From the NCBI RefSeq assembly GCF_001949145.1, contig NW_019091491.1:544274-554976 (forward strand): a DNA stretch of 10,703 bases. Direction: 5' to 3'. Source of the stretch: Acanthaster planci. Lineage: Eukaryota > Echinodermata > Asteroidea > Valvatida > Acanthasteridae. How positions within the stretch are numbered: the first letter of the stretch is position 1; each line of letters opens with the position of its first letter. Shown here piece after piece: positions 1 to 8,462 of this stretch. Below the pieces are notes generated by a model. That model was not told the origin of the DNA. It saw only the letters and a list, made by a program, of their open reading frames with translations, and did not search any database. The position numbers were made by a program, and so were the translations under genes.

Positions 1-88
1 ATCATGCAAATTATTTGAACCAGCCCCTTGCACATCAGGTAGACTATATTTGAAACTTAGAGACCTGATTGAAAAACTATCGATAGTC

Positions 89-404
89 TCATCCTTTCAG
101 TTTCCTATGGACATACAGACGTAACGACATCAACACGGCCTTCGCTTGTAATCTCGCCTCTAGAAAATATATTGCTTGCTGACAATTATTGGGCTTATTT
201 CTTCCAGCTTTGGTCACATTATTTTTTGGTTTCAGCGCATCCCGCCAGGACATTGATAAACTCTCGGTGTACAAGAATTCTACATATATATGTGCCTGAG
301 TGATAGGTTTTGCTAGTTGGGATCCCTTCATTTTCCTACTTGTATTTTCTGGGAGAGATTGATTCAGGTCCTTTGAACTGAGAATGAGAGCGGTGGATGC
401 TGTA
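89..404 (-). other. Weak candidate terminal exon, product unknown
   Basis: A minus-strand reading frame stays open for about 104 codons and ends at a TGA at 91-89. On the minus strand the segment is preceded by a long pyrimidine-rich run (about 440-412) and then CCAG, with the AG at 406-405. That is a good-looking splice acceptor, so an exon beginning at 404 is possible. The peptide has mixed composition with no motif I recognise. Its end is basic (it closes with HRKLKG). No polyadenylation signal can be judged because the window ends 88 bases later. Open frames of this length are expected about once or twice by chance in a window this size, so the acceptor is the main support. It may simply be spacer. 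Confidence 0.2.
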
Positions 405-537
405 CTGGTCACAGACGAGAAAGGGAAACGCGGTTTTGTTGATTGTTGAGGGCGCTATTGACATGAAGCGGAAGCTGCATTGGGCAAGTTCGAAAGAGAC
501 GACTATGACAGGGCGGCGAGTTCGGGCGGCCTGCTCT

Positions 538-576
538 TGAAACGTTACTTGAAATGTTACTGGTTACCAGTAACAT
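538..576. repeat. Short direct repeat running into a near-perfect palindrome
   Basis: Two adjacent 12-base copies, TTGAAACGTTAC and TTGAAATGTTAC, lie at about 538-561 and differ only by CpG to TpG. The second copy overlaps a palindrome at 554-576 with 11-base arms (ATGTTACTGGT / ACCAGTAACAT) around one central T. The structure could form a small cruciform or bind a dimeric factor. No function is evident. Confidence 0.6.
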
Positions 577-696
577 ATTTCGTTTATCATAACAGATGGT
601 ACCATTCACATGGCAATAATTGTGTGAGATTTCAGTGACCTTGTACGTTATGAGAATCACAGCCTATGCTGAAATTTGAGTAACAACGAGATAAAA

Positions 697-744
697 AAAA
701 TGGCCGACTGAGGTCGTTTGAGTGTAACTTAACAGCGCATGCGC
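697..744. promoter_or_regulatory. NRF-1 type site with adjacent YY1-like site
   Basis: Positions 735-744 read GCGCATGCGC, the palindromic core of the nuclear respiratory factor 1 site (consensus close to TGCGCATGCGCA); the flanks here are A and A. About 30 bases away, 697-708 reads AAAATGGCCGAC, which resembles the YY1 site AANATGGCGGC but is not a full match. Both sites are typical of TATA-less housekeeping promoters in animals. No clear gene starts beside them: the ATG inside the YY1-like site is followed by a stop after two codons. The weak exon candidate at 89-404 lies downstream on the minus strand. The NRF-1 match is directly seen; promoter activity is inference. Confidence 0.4.
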
Positions 745-1319
745 ATTGTTAAATATACGGCTCTGAAAGCAGTAGGACACTCCCAGCAACAGAGGTGCAG
801 CGACAAGTGAGACAATGATCATGTCATACATGCACTGATTCGTGCATACATGAAAATTGTTTGTGGGATTTATATATTCTTACTTGGTGCCATTCAGCTC
901 CCTGCAGCCCGAAATCTCCATTTGAAAAACAATCCTTCCTTTCACTCTACAAACCATGTTTAGCCGAATTAAATACAAAAGGGAAGACAGCGCAGAATGA
1001 AGAAAGTGCAGACCCTAATGGTCCATAAATCTGGTATAGACCACTTTCATTTTGCTTAAAACTTGTATGGGCGGCCAACGTTTCCTGGAGTATCACGTTT
1101 TGGTTGGTTTTCGGTTTTACCTTCGATCCGTTCAAAATGGACATTTGTCCCATTGATTTTACATAGGGTTGTATTTTCATTTCATATTTCATAGTACATG
1201 TATTAGTATCCGGTGTTCTGATAGCTGTGTGGTATTTCAACACTTTGTGAATTATTCCTTAACTTTGGTACCGACGGCCAACCATAATTTTAGCAGCTTT
1301 AGTAAGAAAAATATGACTG

Positions 1320-1327
1320 TGACGTCA
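1320..1327. promoter_or_regulatory. CRE palindrome TGACGTCA
   Basis: This is a perfect match to the cAMP response element bound by CREB/ATF dimers. It is a single site with no visible core promoter beside it, so it could be a chance match. CpG-containing 8-mers are depleted in methylated genomes, which adds a little weight. Confidence 0.3.
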
Positions 1328-1328
1328 A

Positions 1329-1389
1329 CAGAGCAGAGACTCTAAACAATGAAAAATGGGGGCATGCACACTGACTGCGCTCTGCTCTG
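1329..1389. repeat. 10-base inverted repeat pair
   Basis: CAGAGCAGAG at 1329-1338 is matched exactly by its reverse complement CTCTGCTCTG at 1380-1389, with 41 bases between. The pairing does not extend beyond ten bases on either side. It could be a hairpin or the remains of short terminal repeats. No target-site duplication is visible. Confidence 0.4.
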
Positions 1390-1560
1390 GGTAGACAATT
1401 CCAGGACAGTCACCAAGATGATGGACACTTTAATTTCACTCCATGAACGTCACAGGTGTTCCTCCATATAAAAAACAACGCAGCCCCTCTATAGACAAAC
1501 TTCTTATGAAATGATGAAAGCATTGCCACTATATGACGCGATGATTGGTTGTCCATGTGT

Positions 1561-1584
1561 CATGTATATACATGTACATGTACA
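1561..1584. repeat. TACATGTA microsatellite-like cluster
   Basis: A tandem run of the self-complementary unit (ACATGT overlapping units) sits here. It belongs to the window-wide TACATGTA family; denser clusters lie at 8982-9010, 10228-10243 and 10618-10650. Confidence 0.7.
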
Positions 1585-2274
1585 GATGTTGCCACACTCA
1601 GCCCCTGGCTCAAACGGAAAGTTGGTTCCACATTTCAAGCGCTTTACTCTTTTCCGGGCAAAATGACTCTCTTGTGGGTCGAAATAAGTACAAATCCCAG
1701 AAAAATTGACAAAATTCGGACCCAGATTTCGGGTCATGAAGGTTCTAGAGGGTAGAGTCAAAATCATGTAAAAGAAAGTTATCAACCTATCTATTGTGGA
1801 AACCTGAGAGGAGAGGGCAATTCATTGACACACTTAAATCATTATTTTTCTGAGAGTCTGTAAGAGCCTACTGGTAGACCTAGACTTATTTTTTATTCAG
1901 ATTTACACACTGTGGTTTTGTCACGAGGCTAGCTGTACAAGCATTTCTTCTAATGTTTATCACTCACGCATAACAGGGTACATGTAGCGTTTTCAATAGT
2001 ATTTGTCATCATGAAAGCCAGTGTGTACTTGCAATAGCTACGCACAGCCAAATGCATGCAAACAGCGAACTGATTGGCATCCTAATCTAGCCTTCCCTTT
2101 ATTATTCTAGATCCGCCCTGAAGAAGTCCAAGCCATGGAATCGACAAAATTGTATCCAGTGAGCTACGTGACCGTATGAAGCAGAAAAAGAAAACAAATC
2201 TTGCAAAAACAACATACAAACTATTACCACCATTGACAAAATAATGTTTCTTACAGTACATGGTATTGGAGGGG

Positions 2275-2311
2275 TATATACCGAGCGTCTTCAGTCGGCT
2301 AGGGCTCAGTC
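2275..2311 (+). promoter_or_regulatory. Candidate TATA plus initiator core promoter
   Basis: TATATA occurs at 2275-2280 after a GGGG run. About 31 bases on, 2306-2312 reads TCAGTCC, a full match to the animal initiator YYANWYY with the start A at 2308. The distance from the TATA box to this A, about 33 bases, is what RNA polymerase II promoters use. A second TCAGT lies at 2291-2295 but is too close to the TATA box. The first downstream ATG is at 2451, which would leave a leader of about 143 bases. The motifs and spacing are seen; transcription is inference. Confidence 0.3.
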
Positions 2312-2450
2312 CGACCGTTGGCAGTAGTTTAGTTTATTGTGCATGGATAGAGAGAAACTTTCCATAAACTGAGAGCCTGTTGCCAGTGTAGGTTCTAAAA
2401 CAGTCTGACGCGAAGTCCTAAAGAGTCCTGTCGAACCCGCTCTATCTACC

Positions 2451-2590
2451 ATGTTCACACCAGAATTGCTACGCACACTACGGCTACTGCTTCACAAGTA
2501 CGCACGTCTATTATCAATACATGTATTTCATGTAAAAATTATTCAGCCATGTCACCAATATCGTGCCGAGAACTTCTTGTCATCCCAAGG
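2451..2590 (+). other. Weak candidate first coding exon, product unknown
   Basis: An ATG at 2451 (context CTACCATGT) lies downstream of the candidate promoter at 2275-2311. It opens a frame beginning MFTPELLRTLRLLLHKYARL, which is helix-like with basic and leucine-rich character. A possible splice donor CCAAG|GTATTA falls at 2590/2591, and the frame otherwise runs on to about 2702. I do not recognise the peptide and see no matching second exon, so this could be chance. Confidence 0.15.
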
Positions 2591-2702
2591 TATTATGTTT
2601 GAGGGTCTGACCATGGATGTATTAACAGACCCCGCCGAGGTCCATATTAAAAATCGTATACCTTTTATTTTTCTTAACTTGCATATACCTTGGTCTGTCT
2701 GA

Positions 2703-3723
2703 ACTTTGGCTCAATGTCACGGGTCAACACCTACAGTGCTCGGATCATAATTACATGTATAATATTATACCACAGACAGACACGAAGTATGACTTACGTG
2801 CATGGTGTACGAGTTGTAATGCGTCTGGGCCCTGCTAGCTCAGTCGACGGCAAGGGACCAGCTGCCTCTCTGAAATAACTGAGGACCAAGTTGAAAAACC
2901 TCAATAACAGTACAGACTGGGTCTGATGCTTGTCTAAACATGACGGTAGGCCTCCATGGTCTGAAAGAGCAAGGAGCAAGTACCGACACCCCCTTACCAG
3001 CTGATTGAGAGTTGGTCTCGTTCTCAAGGATCCGAGTTTCACAGATGATCTCTGTTAAAGTCGACACCTATCCACGGTCACTCATGTATAAAAACAGACA
3101 ATGCAGGCATTCTCATCCCAGTTTTCAATCCTCCAAAATCCAGGGCCCGAGATAAAAATGACAGATAGGCTAACAAAGCAACAAATGGAACCATGCAACA
3201 ATGGATACAAGTTGAACAATCCACAAAGCGAACAAAATGACAGAAAAACTGCTGACTATGGATCGTGACGTGACACTGTTGCAATTGACAGTCGCAACAC
3301 GTACAGTGTACAGGCACTTTGGGGCAACTGTCCCGTGCGGGATACAAACATTGCATTCAAGTACAAATTTGACTGGAACAGGGTGACTGCAAAAATGATT
3401 GCAGTGTAAGTTATCTGGCTGTTGTCTATACTGTTGGCCGGCGCGCCAGAATGAAATCAGGTGCACTTGTCCCCGGAGCGATCATGTTTTCAGTTGCATA
3501 AGGGAAGTACCGACAACTTTGTTCTACTGCGGTGTCTTGTTCACAACGTCCAAGTTAAAAAGAAGTCGACACAGTGACATATTTCAAGCCAAAATTCTAA
3601 ATCTTACAACAGATCTCTCGTGATTTGATTTTGTGTGAATATCAGTATTTTATTAAAACCACTGTAAACACACCGTAATTCATGCGAAGATGTGTAAAGC
3701 GATTTCCGACATGATACGCTTCC
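2703..3723. other. Stretch without a recognisable gene
   Basis: Short overlapping open frames occur, including two on the minus strand around 3078-3466 that are rich in Cys, Val and Phe. None shows a believable exon boundary or motif. A small CpG-rich patch (GGCCGGCGCGCC) lies near 3436-3447. Confidence 0.55.
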
Positions 3724-3995
3724 ATGACACCCGAGACCATATGCAAAACAGAATTCCACAGCAATTTCGAAGTTTCCAATCAGGGTTCGCCACTTTCCCC
3801 AGAGCTAGTTAATGTCGGTCTTTCCTCCCCGAAAAAGCTGCTGGGTCGGGTTAGTTTTCAAGAATTATTCCTGTTGCCCATAAAATACGTAGGAAGGAAA
3901 AATCAGTCTTTTCGTTCTTTGCCCCGAGTTCTTCTCTTCATCTGTTTTTCAATTGCCCTGGTAAAAATTGTGGCGCGTGTCCAGACGCCAACTGG
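3724..3995 (+). other. Weak candidate first exon of a single-pass membrane protein
   Basis: An ATG at 3724 opens a 90-codon frame that closes exactly at a good splice donor, TGG|GTAAGA, with the GT at 3996-3997. Near the end, residues about 69-84 form a hydrophobic segment (VLLFICFSIALVKIVA) preceded by a basic stretch (KYVGRKNQSFR). That is the arrangement of a signal anchor in a type II membrane protein such as a Golgi glycosyltransferase or sulfotransferase. No downstream partner exon is visible, and the minus-strand exon at 4451-4708 lies in its path. The hydrophobic stretch is short and interrupted by a lysine. It may be a chance frame. Confidence 0.2.
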
Positions 3996-4044
3996 GTAAG
4001 ACATACAAAAGGTCCATACCATTTGCGTCACCCGCGGGCATTTT

Positions 4045-4054
4045 GGGGGGGGGG
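4045..4054 (+). repeat. G homopolymer run
   Basis: Ten consecutive G lie here, flanked by TTTT and CAGT. It is a simple repeat with no evident role. Confidence 0.9.
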
Positions 4055-4450
4055 CAGTTGTTTCAATACAGAGAGTTGCTAGCCGGAATTTTGTAACCTT
4101 AACTCTTTTGTGTGGTTTCACTACCTAGCAAATCGGTTTACCAAAACACAGCAGGTCTTTAACTCCCCTTAGCTCTTACGGTGTATGAGTGGGCTCCCCA
4201 ATTCGATACTTACTACTCTAGAGAGGCATTTCCGGATTATTCTGGGAGGAGAGTTCACTTAGTAGCAGCGTCCGCATGTAAGGTCGTCTTCCGCACTTTG
4301 ATCCAACCAAGAACGACGCATGGTACATCAATGAAATGAAAAAAAATAAACGAGTGCACACGTCCTCCGTGGAACAATAAAGGAAAACTATGCGTGTTTA
4401 CACGTCATTGGGAAGCAAGTGGTTACACTTGCCTCTGATATCGTCGCAGT

Positions 4451-4708
4451 TTAATTTCCCACACCGAGTGCCAAAATCTCAGACAGTTCATCCACAATGT
4501 CAACTTTTCCTATTGACGTACAGGTAACGGCAAGCAGGCCGGCATGCTTGAGGCCATGATCTTCAAAATAACGATCATGACCGTACGTGAAATCCCATTG
4601 AAACCCTTGGATTGATAGTTCAAAATTGTACTCAAAATGAATCTCTACATGCACGTCCAGTTTAAGAAAAAAGGCGTATGCGGGTTGAGTTTTAATCTGC
4701 CCGTTCAC
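4451..4708 (-). CDS. Terminal coding exon (C-terminus) of an unidentified protein
   Basis: The minus-strand frame runs from 4708 to a TAA at 4453-4451, giving 85 residues. It begins directly after a classic splice acceptor: a CTAAC branch-point-like element and TTCTCT in the preceding bases, then AGCCAG with the AG at 4710-4709. An in-frame TAA lies 18 bases upstream of the acceptor, so coding must start at this junction, in phase 0 as VNGQIKTQ. The peptide looks genuine: alternating beta-like segments (LDVHVEIHFEYNFELSIQGF), an aromatic patch (QWDFTYGHDRYFEDHG), then HAGLLAVTCTSIGKVDIVDE and the ending EILALGVGN. I have no secure identification. A GREB1-family C-terminus is a vague impression that only a protein search can settle. 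The upstream exons are not visible before BRI3 begins at 8463, so they are either short and hidden in 4740-8460 or lie beyond BRI3. Confidence 0.6.
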   Translation of the reverse strand: MNGQIKTQPAYAFFLKLDVHVEIHFEYNFELSIQGFQWDFTYGHDRYFEDHGLKHAGLLAVTCTSIGKVDIVDELSEILALGVGN

Positions 4709-4739
4709 CTGGCTATGGGATAGTTAGAGAACCCCCCGG

Positions 4740-5640
4740 GTCTTTCAGGGTTAAATTCAACCAAAAGTTTACATAAATATCATGTATTATAACAAATAAA
4801 TTCAGAAAAGAATTCAGACAACAGATTTCAAACACAAATGAAGAACTTTACTGGTTAAGTTTTGCAAATGCGATAGAATTTTTATTATTCATTACATCAT
4901 TAGCAACGAATGTTGAACTATTTTTCTCATATACATACATAATTTTAGACAAATGAAATCTAAAGTTATCCAGAAACCAAATATTATGAGCTTAAATCAT
5001 CTACCTTGAATAACAAATCTTTTCATATATTTCAAATAAATTCAGTTTTTCTCAATTTTTAGTGTTTCTTCATGACTACATGTACTTTTTGAGGCTGCAT
5101 TTAGATCAACAAGTAATGAAAACAATTATATAGACTTATATAAATAAAATTGATAAAAACAGGCCATCGTTCAACTTAAGAACGTAATGTAACGTGATGT
5201 TTGCAATATGGTGAACAATGTATAAGAAACACATAAATCAGCGAACATCAAAATATTTATGCAGACAGTTGATAAAAGACGAACATGGTCCAATAGAAAG
5301 GAAGAAAAATTACCATACATAACATTGAAATACAGACGTGACGCTTTCCATTGCTGACAATAAAACTGTAAGTCACAGGAAATTAAACAGATACATTGTT
5401 TGCAGACAAAGGATTACAAGACAATGTGACGGACGGAACTGAAGATAAAGGGAAATGTTGGAGGTTAGTATTTTATAACGGTCGTGGGGAAAAATACAGT
5501 TTATTGAAGCCAACAAAACAATTGATACAAATTCCAACCTGCTTCTTCAGACAATGAATATCAAGGTATTGTGAAATCTCTGAGCATGACACTCACTATA
5601 AGAACAGGGTGATCACTGACATGACTGATGTCGTCTTAAT
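4740..5640. other. AT-rich spacer or untranslated sequence
   Basis: This segment is markedly richer in A and T than its surroundings and carries AATAAA-like signals on both strands: plus-strand AATAAA inside a 13-base exact repeat at 4793-4805 and 5033-5045 (CAAATAAATTCAG), and minus-strand AATAAA at about 4884-4879 and 5505-5500. No exon-like frame is visible. If BRI3 has a very long 3' untranslated region, the minus-strand signals could end it, but this is speculative. Confidence 0.5.
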
Positions 5641-5730
5641 AGCGTGACGTCCCTGAAATAATGGACAATTCACACAGCTATGATGTGGGGACCAACTTGC
5701 TTATGAATTTTGGGGGAGGAGGGAAGGAAG

Positions 5731-5746
5731 GCAGTGTTAACACTGC
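5731..5746. repeat. Perfect 16-base palindrome
   Basis: GCAGTGTTAACACTGC reads identically on both strands and is centred on TTAA. It is perfect over 16 bases and stops there. It could be a dimeric factor site or the footprint of a transposon that targets TTAA. No adjoining element is visible. Confidence 0.6.
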
Positions 5747-6319
5747 GTCAGTGCATCAGCCAGTGTCAAGTAACAGCCCACAGTCGCAGAACAGGTTGGG
5801 TAATGGAGGTGAATGTACAAGTGCAAACAAAAAATGTACATCCAGAGATTTCAGAGAAAACCCAGAAATTGTGTCATAGGAGAAAAAAATTACATTAAAT
5901 TCCACGCAATCATTTATGGAGTTAAATGATCACAAAGACTGAATATCTGATGGATAGGGTAGTAGAAGCAAAACATTTTTGTAATGAATAAAGAATCAGG
6001 CACTGGCATGTGCAGGTACATGTTCCTAATTTGTTTACATGCAGTTACTGAAATCTAACCAACGGCAACCCTACACTATAGGCTCAAGGCAGATCTGTTG
6101 TAGAAATTTCTCGCAATCATACCAGCATGTGACCAGTTTTCACAAGGCAGATCAATCAAATAAAAGACCATATGTTAGACGATGTCACATAATTGCATGC
6201 ATATGATTTGGTTAACCTGTTTTGCACATGCCAGCAGTTCATCACAACTCATTCTTGAGTTTCAAAGAGAAATCAAATACATGTACGTGTATGATATTTT
6301 CAAAGATTACCCTTGCAGA

Positions 6320-6448
6320 CTAATAGACCTGCAACGTAATGACGTAATGCAGTGTTTACCGCGGTGCATTGTGGGTGAAAGGTGGGAAGTATACTTTATG
6401 GCACGCATATCGACCTGACACGAAGAAAATAAAAAAATAAAAATGGTC
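6320..6448 (+). repeat. Left copy of an inverted repeat pair, A-rich tail at right
   Basis: Positions 6320-6386 match the reverse complement of 6715-6781 at 63 of 67 bases. After 21 unrelated or diverged bases, a second 15-base block (TATCGACCTGACACG, 6408-6422) matches 6640-6654 exactly, and it is followed in both copies by an A-rich tail (here about 6423-6444) ending in ATGGTC. The unit is about 130 bases long with no coding capacity that can be defended. The same 5' boundary in both copies and the A-rich 3' end are what a short retroposon (SINE-like) would show. A foldback element is the alternative. It carries a ZNF143/Staf-type site at 6360-6377. Confidence 0.8.
6360..6377 (-). promoter_or_regulatory. 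ZNF143/Staf consensus site in left repeat copy
   Basis: Read on the minus strand this is CACCCACAATGCACCGCG, which agrees at all 18 positions with the Staf/ZNF143 consensus YWCCCRNMATSCMYYRCR. ZNF143 activates snRNA, tRNA-Sec and many protein-coding promoters in animals. The motif match is seen; occupancy and function are inferred. Confidence 0.45.
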
Positions 6449-6592
6449 CATGTGAACATGGTGAAAGTAGATAAGTGGCCCTATTTCTCACGGAAATCTG
6501 TCGCCTTTTGCGATCCCTCGGAAGTTAAAAAAATGCAGCTCTGGCATTCGTTGAGTTCTTGATAAACACAATGGAACGCAGCAGTTTACATT
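6449..6592. other. Spacer between the inverted repeat copies
   Basis: These 144 bases lie between the two A-rich tails. They show no frame, no recognisable snRNA or tRNA, and no similarity to the repeat arms. Confidence 0.5.
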
Positions 6593-6781
6593 GACCATTT
6601 CGGACGGTAATCGGGAATTTTTTTATTTTTTCTTTTTCTCGTGTCAGGTCGATACACACGCCGTACAGTATACGTTACACATAACGTGTCACGTCAATGC
6701 ATTCTTGCAACATCCCCACCTTTCACCCACAATGCACTGCGGTAAACACTGCATTACATCATTATGTTGTAGGTCTATTAG
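6593..6781 (-). repeat. Right copy of the inverted repeat pair, A-rich tail at left
   Basis: This is the oppositely oriented partner of 6320-6448. Read on the minus strand it starts with CTAATAGACCT at 6781, shares the 67-base block (6781-6715), then has about 39 extra bases relative to the left copy before the shared 15-base block at 6654-6640. It ends in an A-rich tail (T-rich on the plus strand, about 6639-6617) and ATGGTC at 6598-6593. All four differences in the 67-base block are transitions, and three fall at CpG positions of the left copy, so this copy looks more deaminated. Confidence 0.8.
6724..6741 (+). promoter_or_regulatory. ZNF143/Staf consensus site in right repeat copy
   Basis: CACCCACAATGCACTGCG agrees at all 18 positions with YWCCCRNMATSCMYYRCR. 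One base differs from the left-copy site, a CpG-type transition that the degenerate consensus tolerates. The two sites face each other in opposite orientation about 350 bases apart. Confidence 0.45.
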
Positions 6782-8462
6782 AAGCCCTAACAATACACTG
6801 GAAACATGTAAACCCCTAAAAGTTACCTTAATTGCAAGGAGCTTGATCTTAAATGAAATGTGTAACAATAAATCATGTAGCAGGCCTTGGCAGGCACAGT
6901 GTACTGCAGAGGTAGATTGGAGTTCTAATGAATATTCTACATAATGTAGCACAGACTACACAACATTCTGATTATGAATATTTATGAGTGCAATGGAAAG
7001 AGACAAAAGCTTTAGGTGAAACCAAATAGAATGGAACATGCCATCCCATTACCTCATGGAATTATTCTTCCATTGCACAGATGTAAAACATTTACATGTG
7101 TTCTTTGTGTTACACAATGCTTGGGCAAATCCTTAAAAAAATCCCTGCATGACCATCTGAATATACTCTGAATAAATCCTCGTCTGAATAAATTCCTGCA
7201 TCACATACATGTATAAGATCATACATTTTATAATGTTCTACTAACTATGTTTTACTTTACAGTGCAGTCGGGCTGCGCATTGGCATGATGGGGGGGCTAA
7301 TAATTCAATGACATACACATGTAACTGACGTTCCATCTGTCAGCTGACATGAATTATTCAGCCATTGTAAATATCTGATGTTTTACAGAATACTCTAAAA
7401 CCACTCCATGCATGTTGCAGGTCACAAAACTCCCCATTTCAAATGTCTTGAACTCGGACTAAAATCACCAAACACTGTTCCCTAGCAAAAACTATTTCCT
7501 ACATGTTTGAATCAATGTAGAAAGATCCCTTGAAATTACAGCACCATCAAATAAACCAGAGGTGAAAATCAACAGTTATACTTCAAAGCATAAATTAGGC
7601 AGCCAACAACAAAGAGCTGAAAAGCTTAGTTGGTATAGGGCAGGGCGAATGTCCCCAAGGTTCAAACCTACATGTAGATTTCCAGCAAATTTTCTTCTAC
7701 AACTGGGGGGAATGTTATCAGTTAAATGAATTAGCAAAATTTATGCCAACAAAGCATCATTCCTGGGTGAAATCCAATTTGTACAACCTACGTGTGTGTG
7801 AGTTGAAATAAATGTGTTGGATGAACAAGTAAAAACTGGGAACACAAGGAAGAATTTAGGGGAATTAGGAAAAATTACAGGAACTGAAGAAGTTTACTGA
7901 TGCTAGTTTGGGGACATACATGTACCAAGGACATGAAAAAAATAGTGTCCTCTAATACACATTACTGAGAGGGAACTCTACATGTCTGAGTCCCTAGTGC
8001 AGTACTTAACAGTACTTAAATCCTTGTCAACTTTGCGTGTGAATTGAACTCTGACATCCGGCCATGCCTTATAACCTGGATTCCAGGAGATTTTGCAAAG
8101 GTTTAATTGCTTCTGAATGTTATTTGGACTTTATATCAACTCCATAACATTATGACATTGTAAAGCATGCCACACTAGAGTGAGGGGGTCAGGGTTCAAG
8201 TCAAGTTCATATACACGTAGAAGCCTACTTTTTCAATTTTCTTCAGTCAAGTGGACTACAAATCTTCCGTCTCTTGTTACATGTATTTCATGTTCCTCCT
8301 GATTCTTGGAAAAGGACCCAATTTTACATTCATATTATATTGATAAGATTTTCCACTGCTTGTGGCTGGTGTTCAGACAGAATGGTTGAGTTTTGATTCA
8401 AGAAATTAAAAAATACGGGGGTCTTGTTTCTGGAGGATGGGTTACCAGTCTAGGAGATGCCA
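6782..8462 (-). other. Gene-free stretch, probably including the BRI3 3' untranslated region
   Basis: No exon-like frame is visible on either strand. On the minus strand, directly downstream of the BRI3 stop, the first recognisable polyadenylation hexamers are TATAAA (about 8134-8129) and ATTAAA (8107-8102), which would give a 3' untranslated region of about 350-380 bases. The first canonical AATAAA is much further on, inside the T-rich part of the right repeat copy near 6620. Which one is used cannot be decided from sequence. Several TACATGTA copies (for example 7207, 7670, 7917) are scattered through it. Confidence 0.4.
7625..7670 (+). repeat. tRNA-like fragment, possible SINE remnant
   Basis: Positions 7627-7640 (TAGTTGGTATAGGG) resemble the tRNA A box and D loop, and 7659-7668 (GGTTCAAACC) resembles the B box and T loop. 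Between them, GGG and CCC could form an anticodon-like stem around a 7-base loop. The box spacing is about 12 bases shorter than in a true tRNA, the T stem pairs poorly, and the loop lacks U33. It is therefore not a functional tRNA gene. It may be the head of a decayed tRNA-derived SINE, or chance. Confidence 0.25.

Larger units (their letters stand above)
745..2270. other. Stretch without a recognisable gene
   Basis: Only short open frames occur here, none with a convincing exon boundary or a familiar motif. Small elements seen are a CRE palindrome at 1320-1327, 10-base inverted repeats at 1329-1338 and 1380-1389, and a TACATGTA cluster at 1561-1584. I see no RNA gene and no mobile-element protein remnant. 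Confidence 0.6.

Noticed and set aside
3078-3466. Two overlapping minus-strand frames with hydrophobic, cysteine-rich peptides.
   Set aside because: They overlap each other in different frames, have biased low-complexity composition and no exon signals, as expected for chance frames.
5661-5879. Plus-strand frame with a good ATG context and Ser/Gly/Asn-rich peptide.
   Set aside because: Low complexity, overlaps a second open frame and the 16-base palindrome. Possible donors exist but no partner exon or promoter is visible.
6182-6952. Two outward-in frames (plus 6182-6418, minus 6689-6952) share a peptide LIDLQ-NDVMQCLP-CIVGERW, suggesting a duplicated small gene.
   Set aside because: The shared peptide is just the 67-base repeat block read in the same relative frame. 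Of the four differences two are silent and two change an arginine, with no sign of selection on protein, and the frames do not share start or end.
8186-8200. GGTTCAAGTC resembling a tRNA B box.
   Set aside because: No matching A box, no T-stem pairing and no cloverleaf can be drawn around it.
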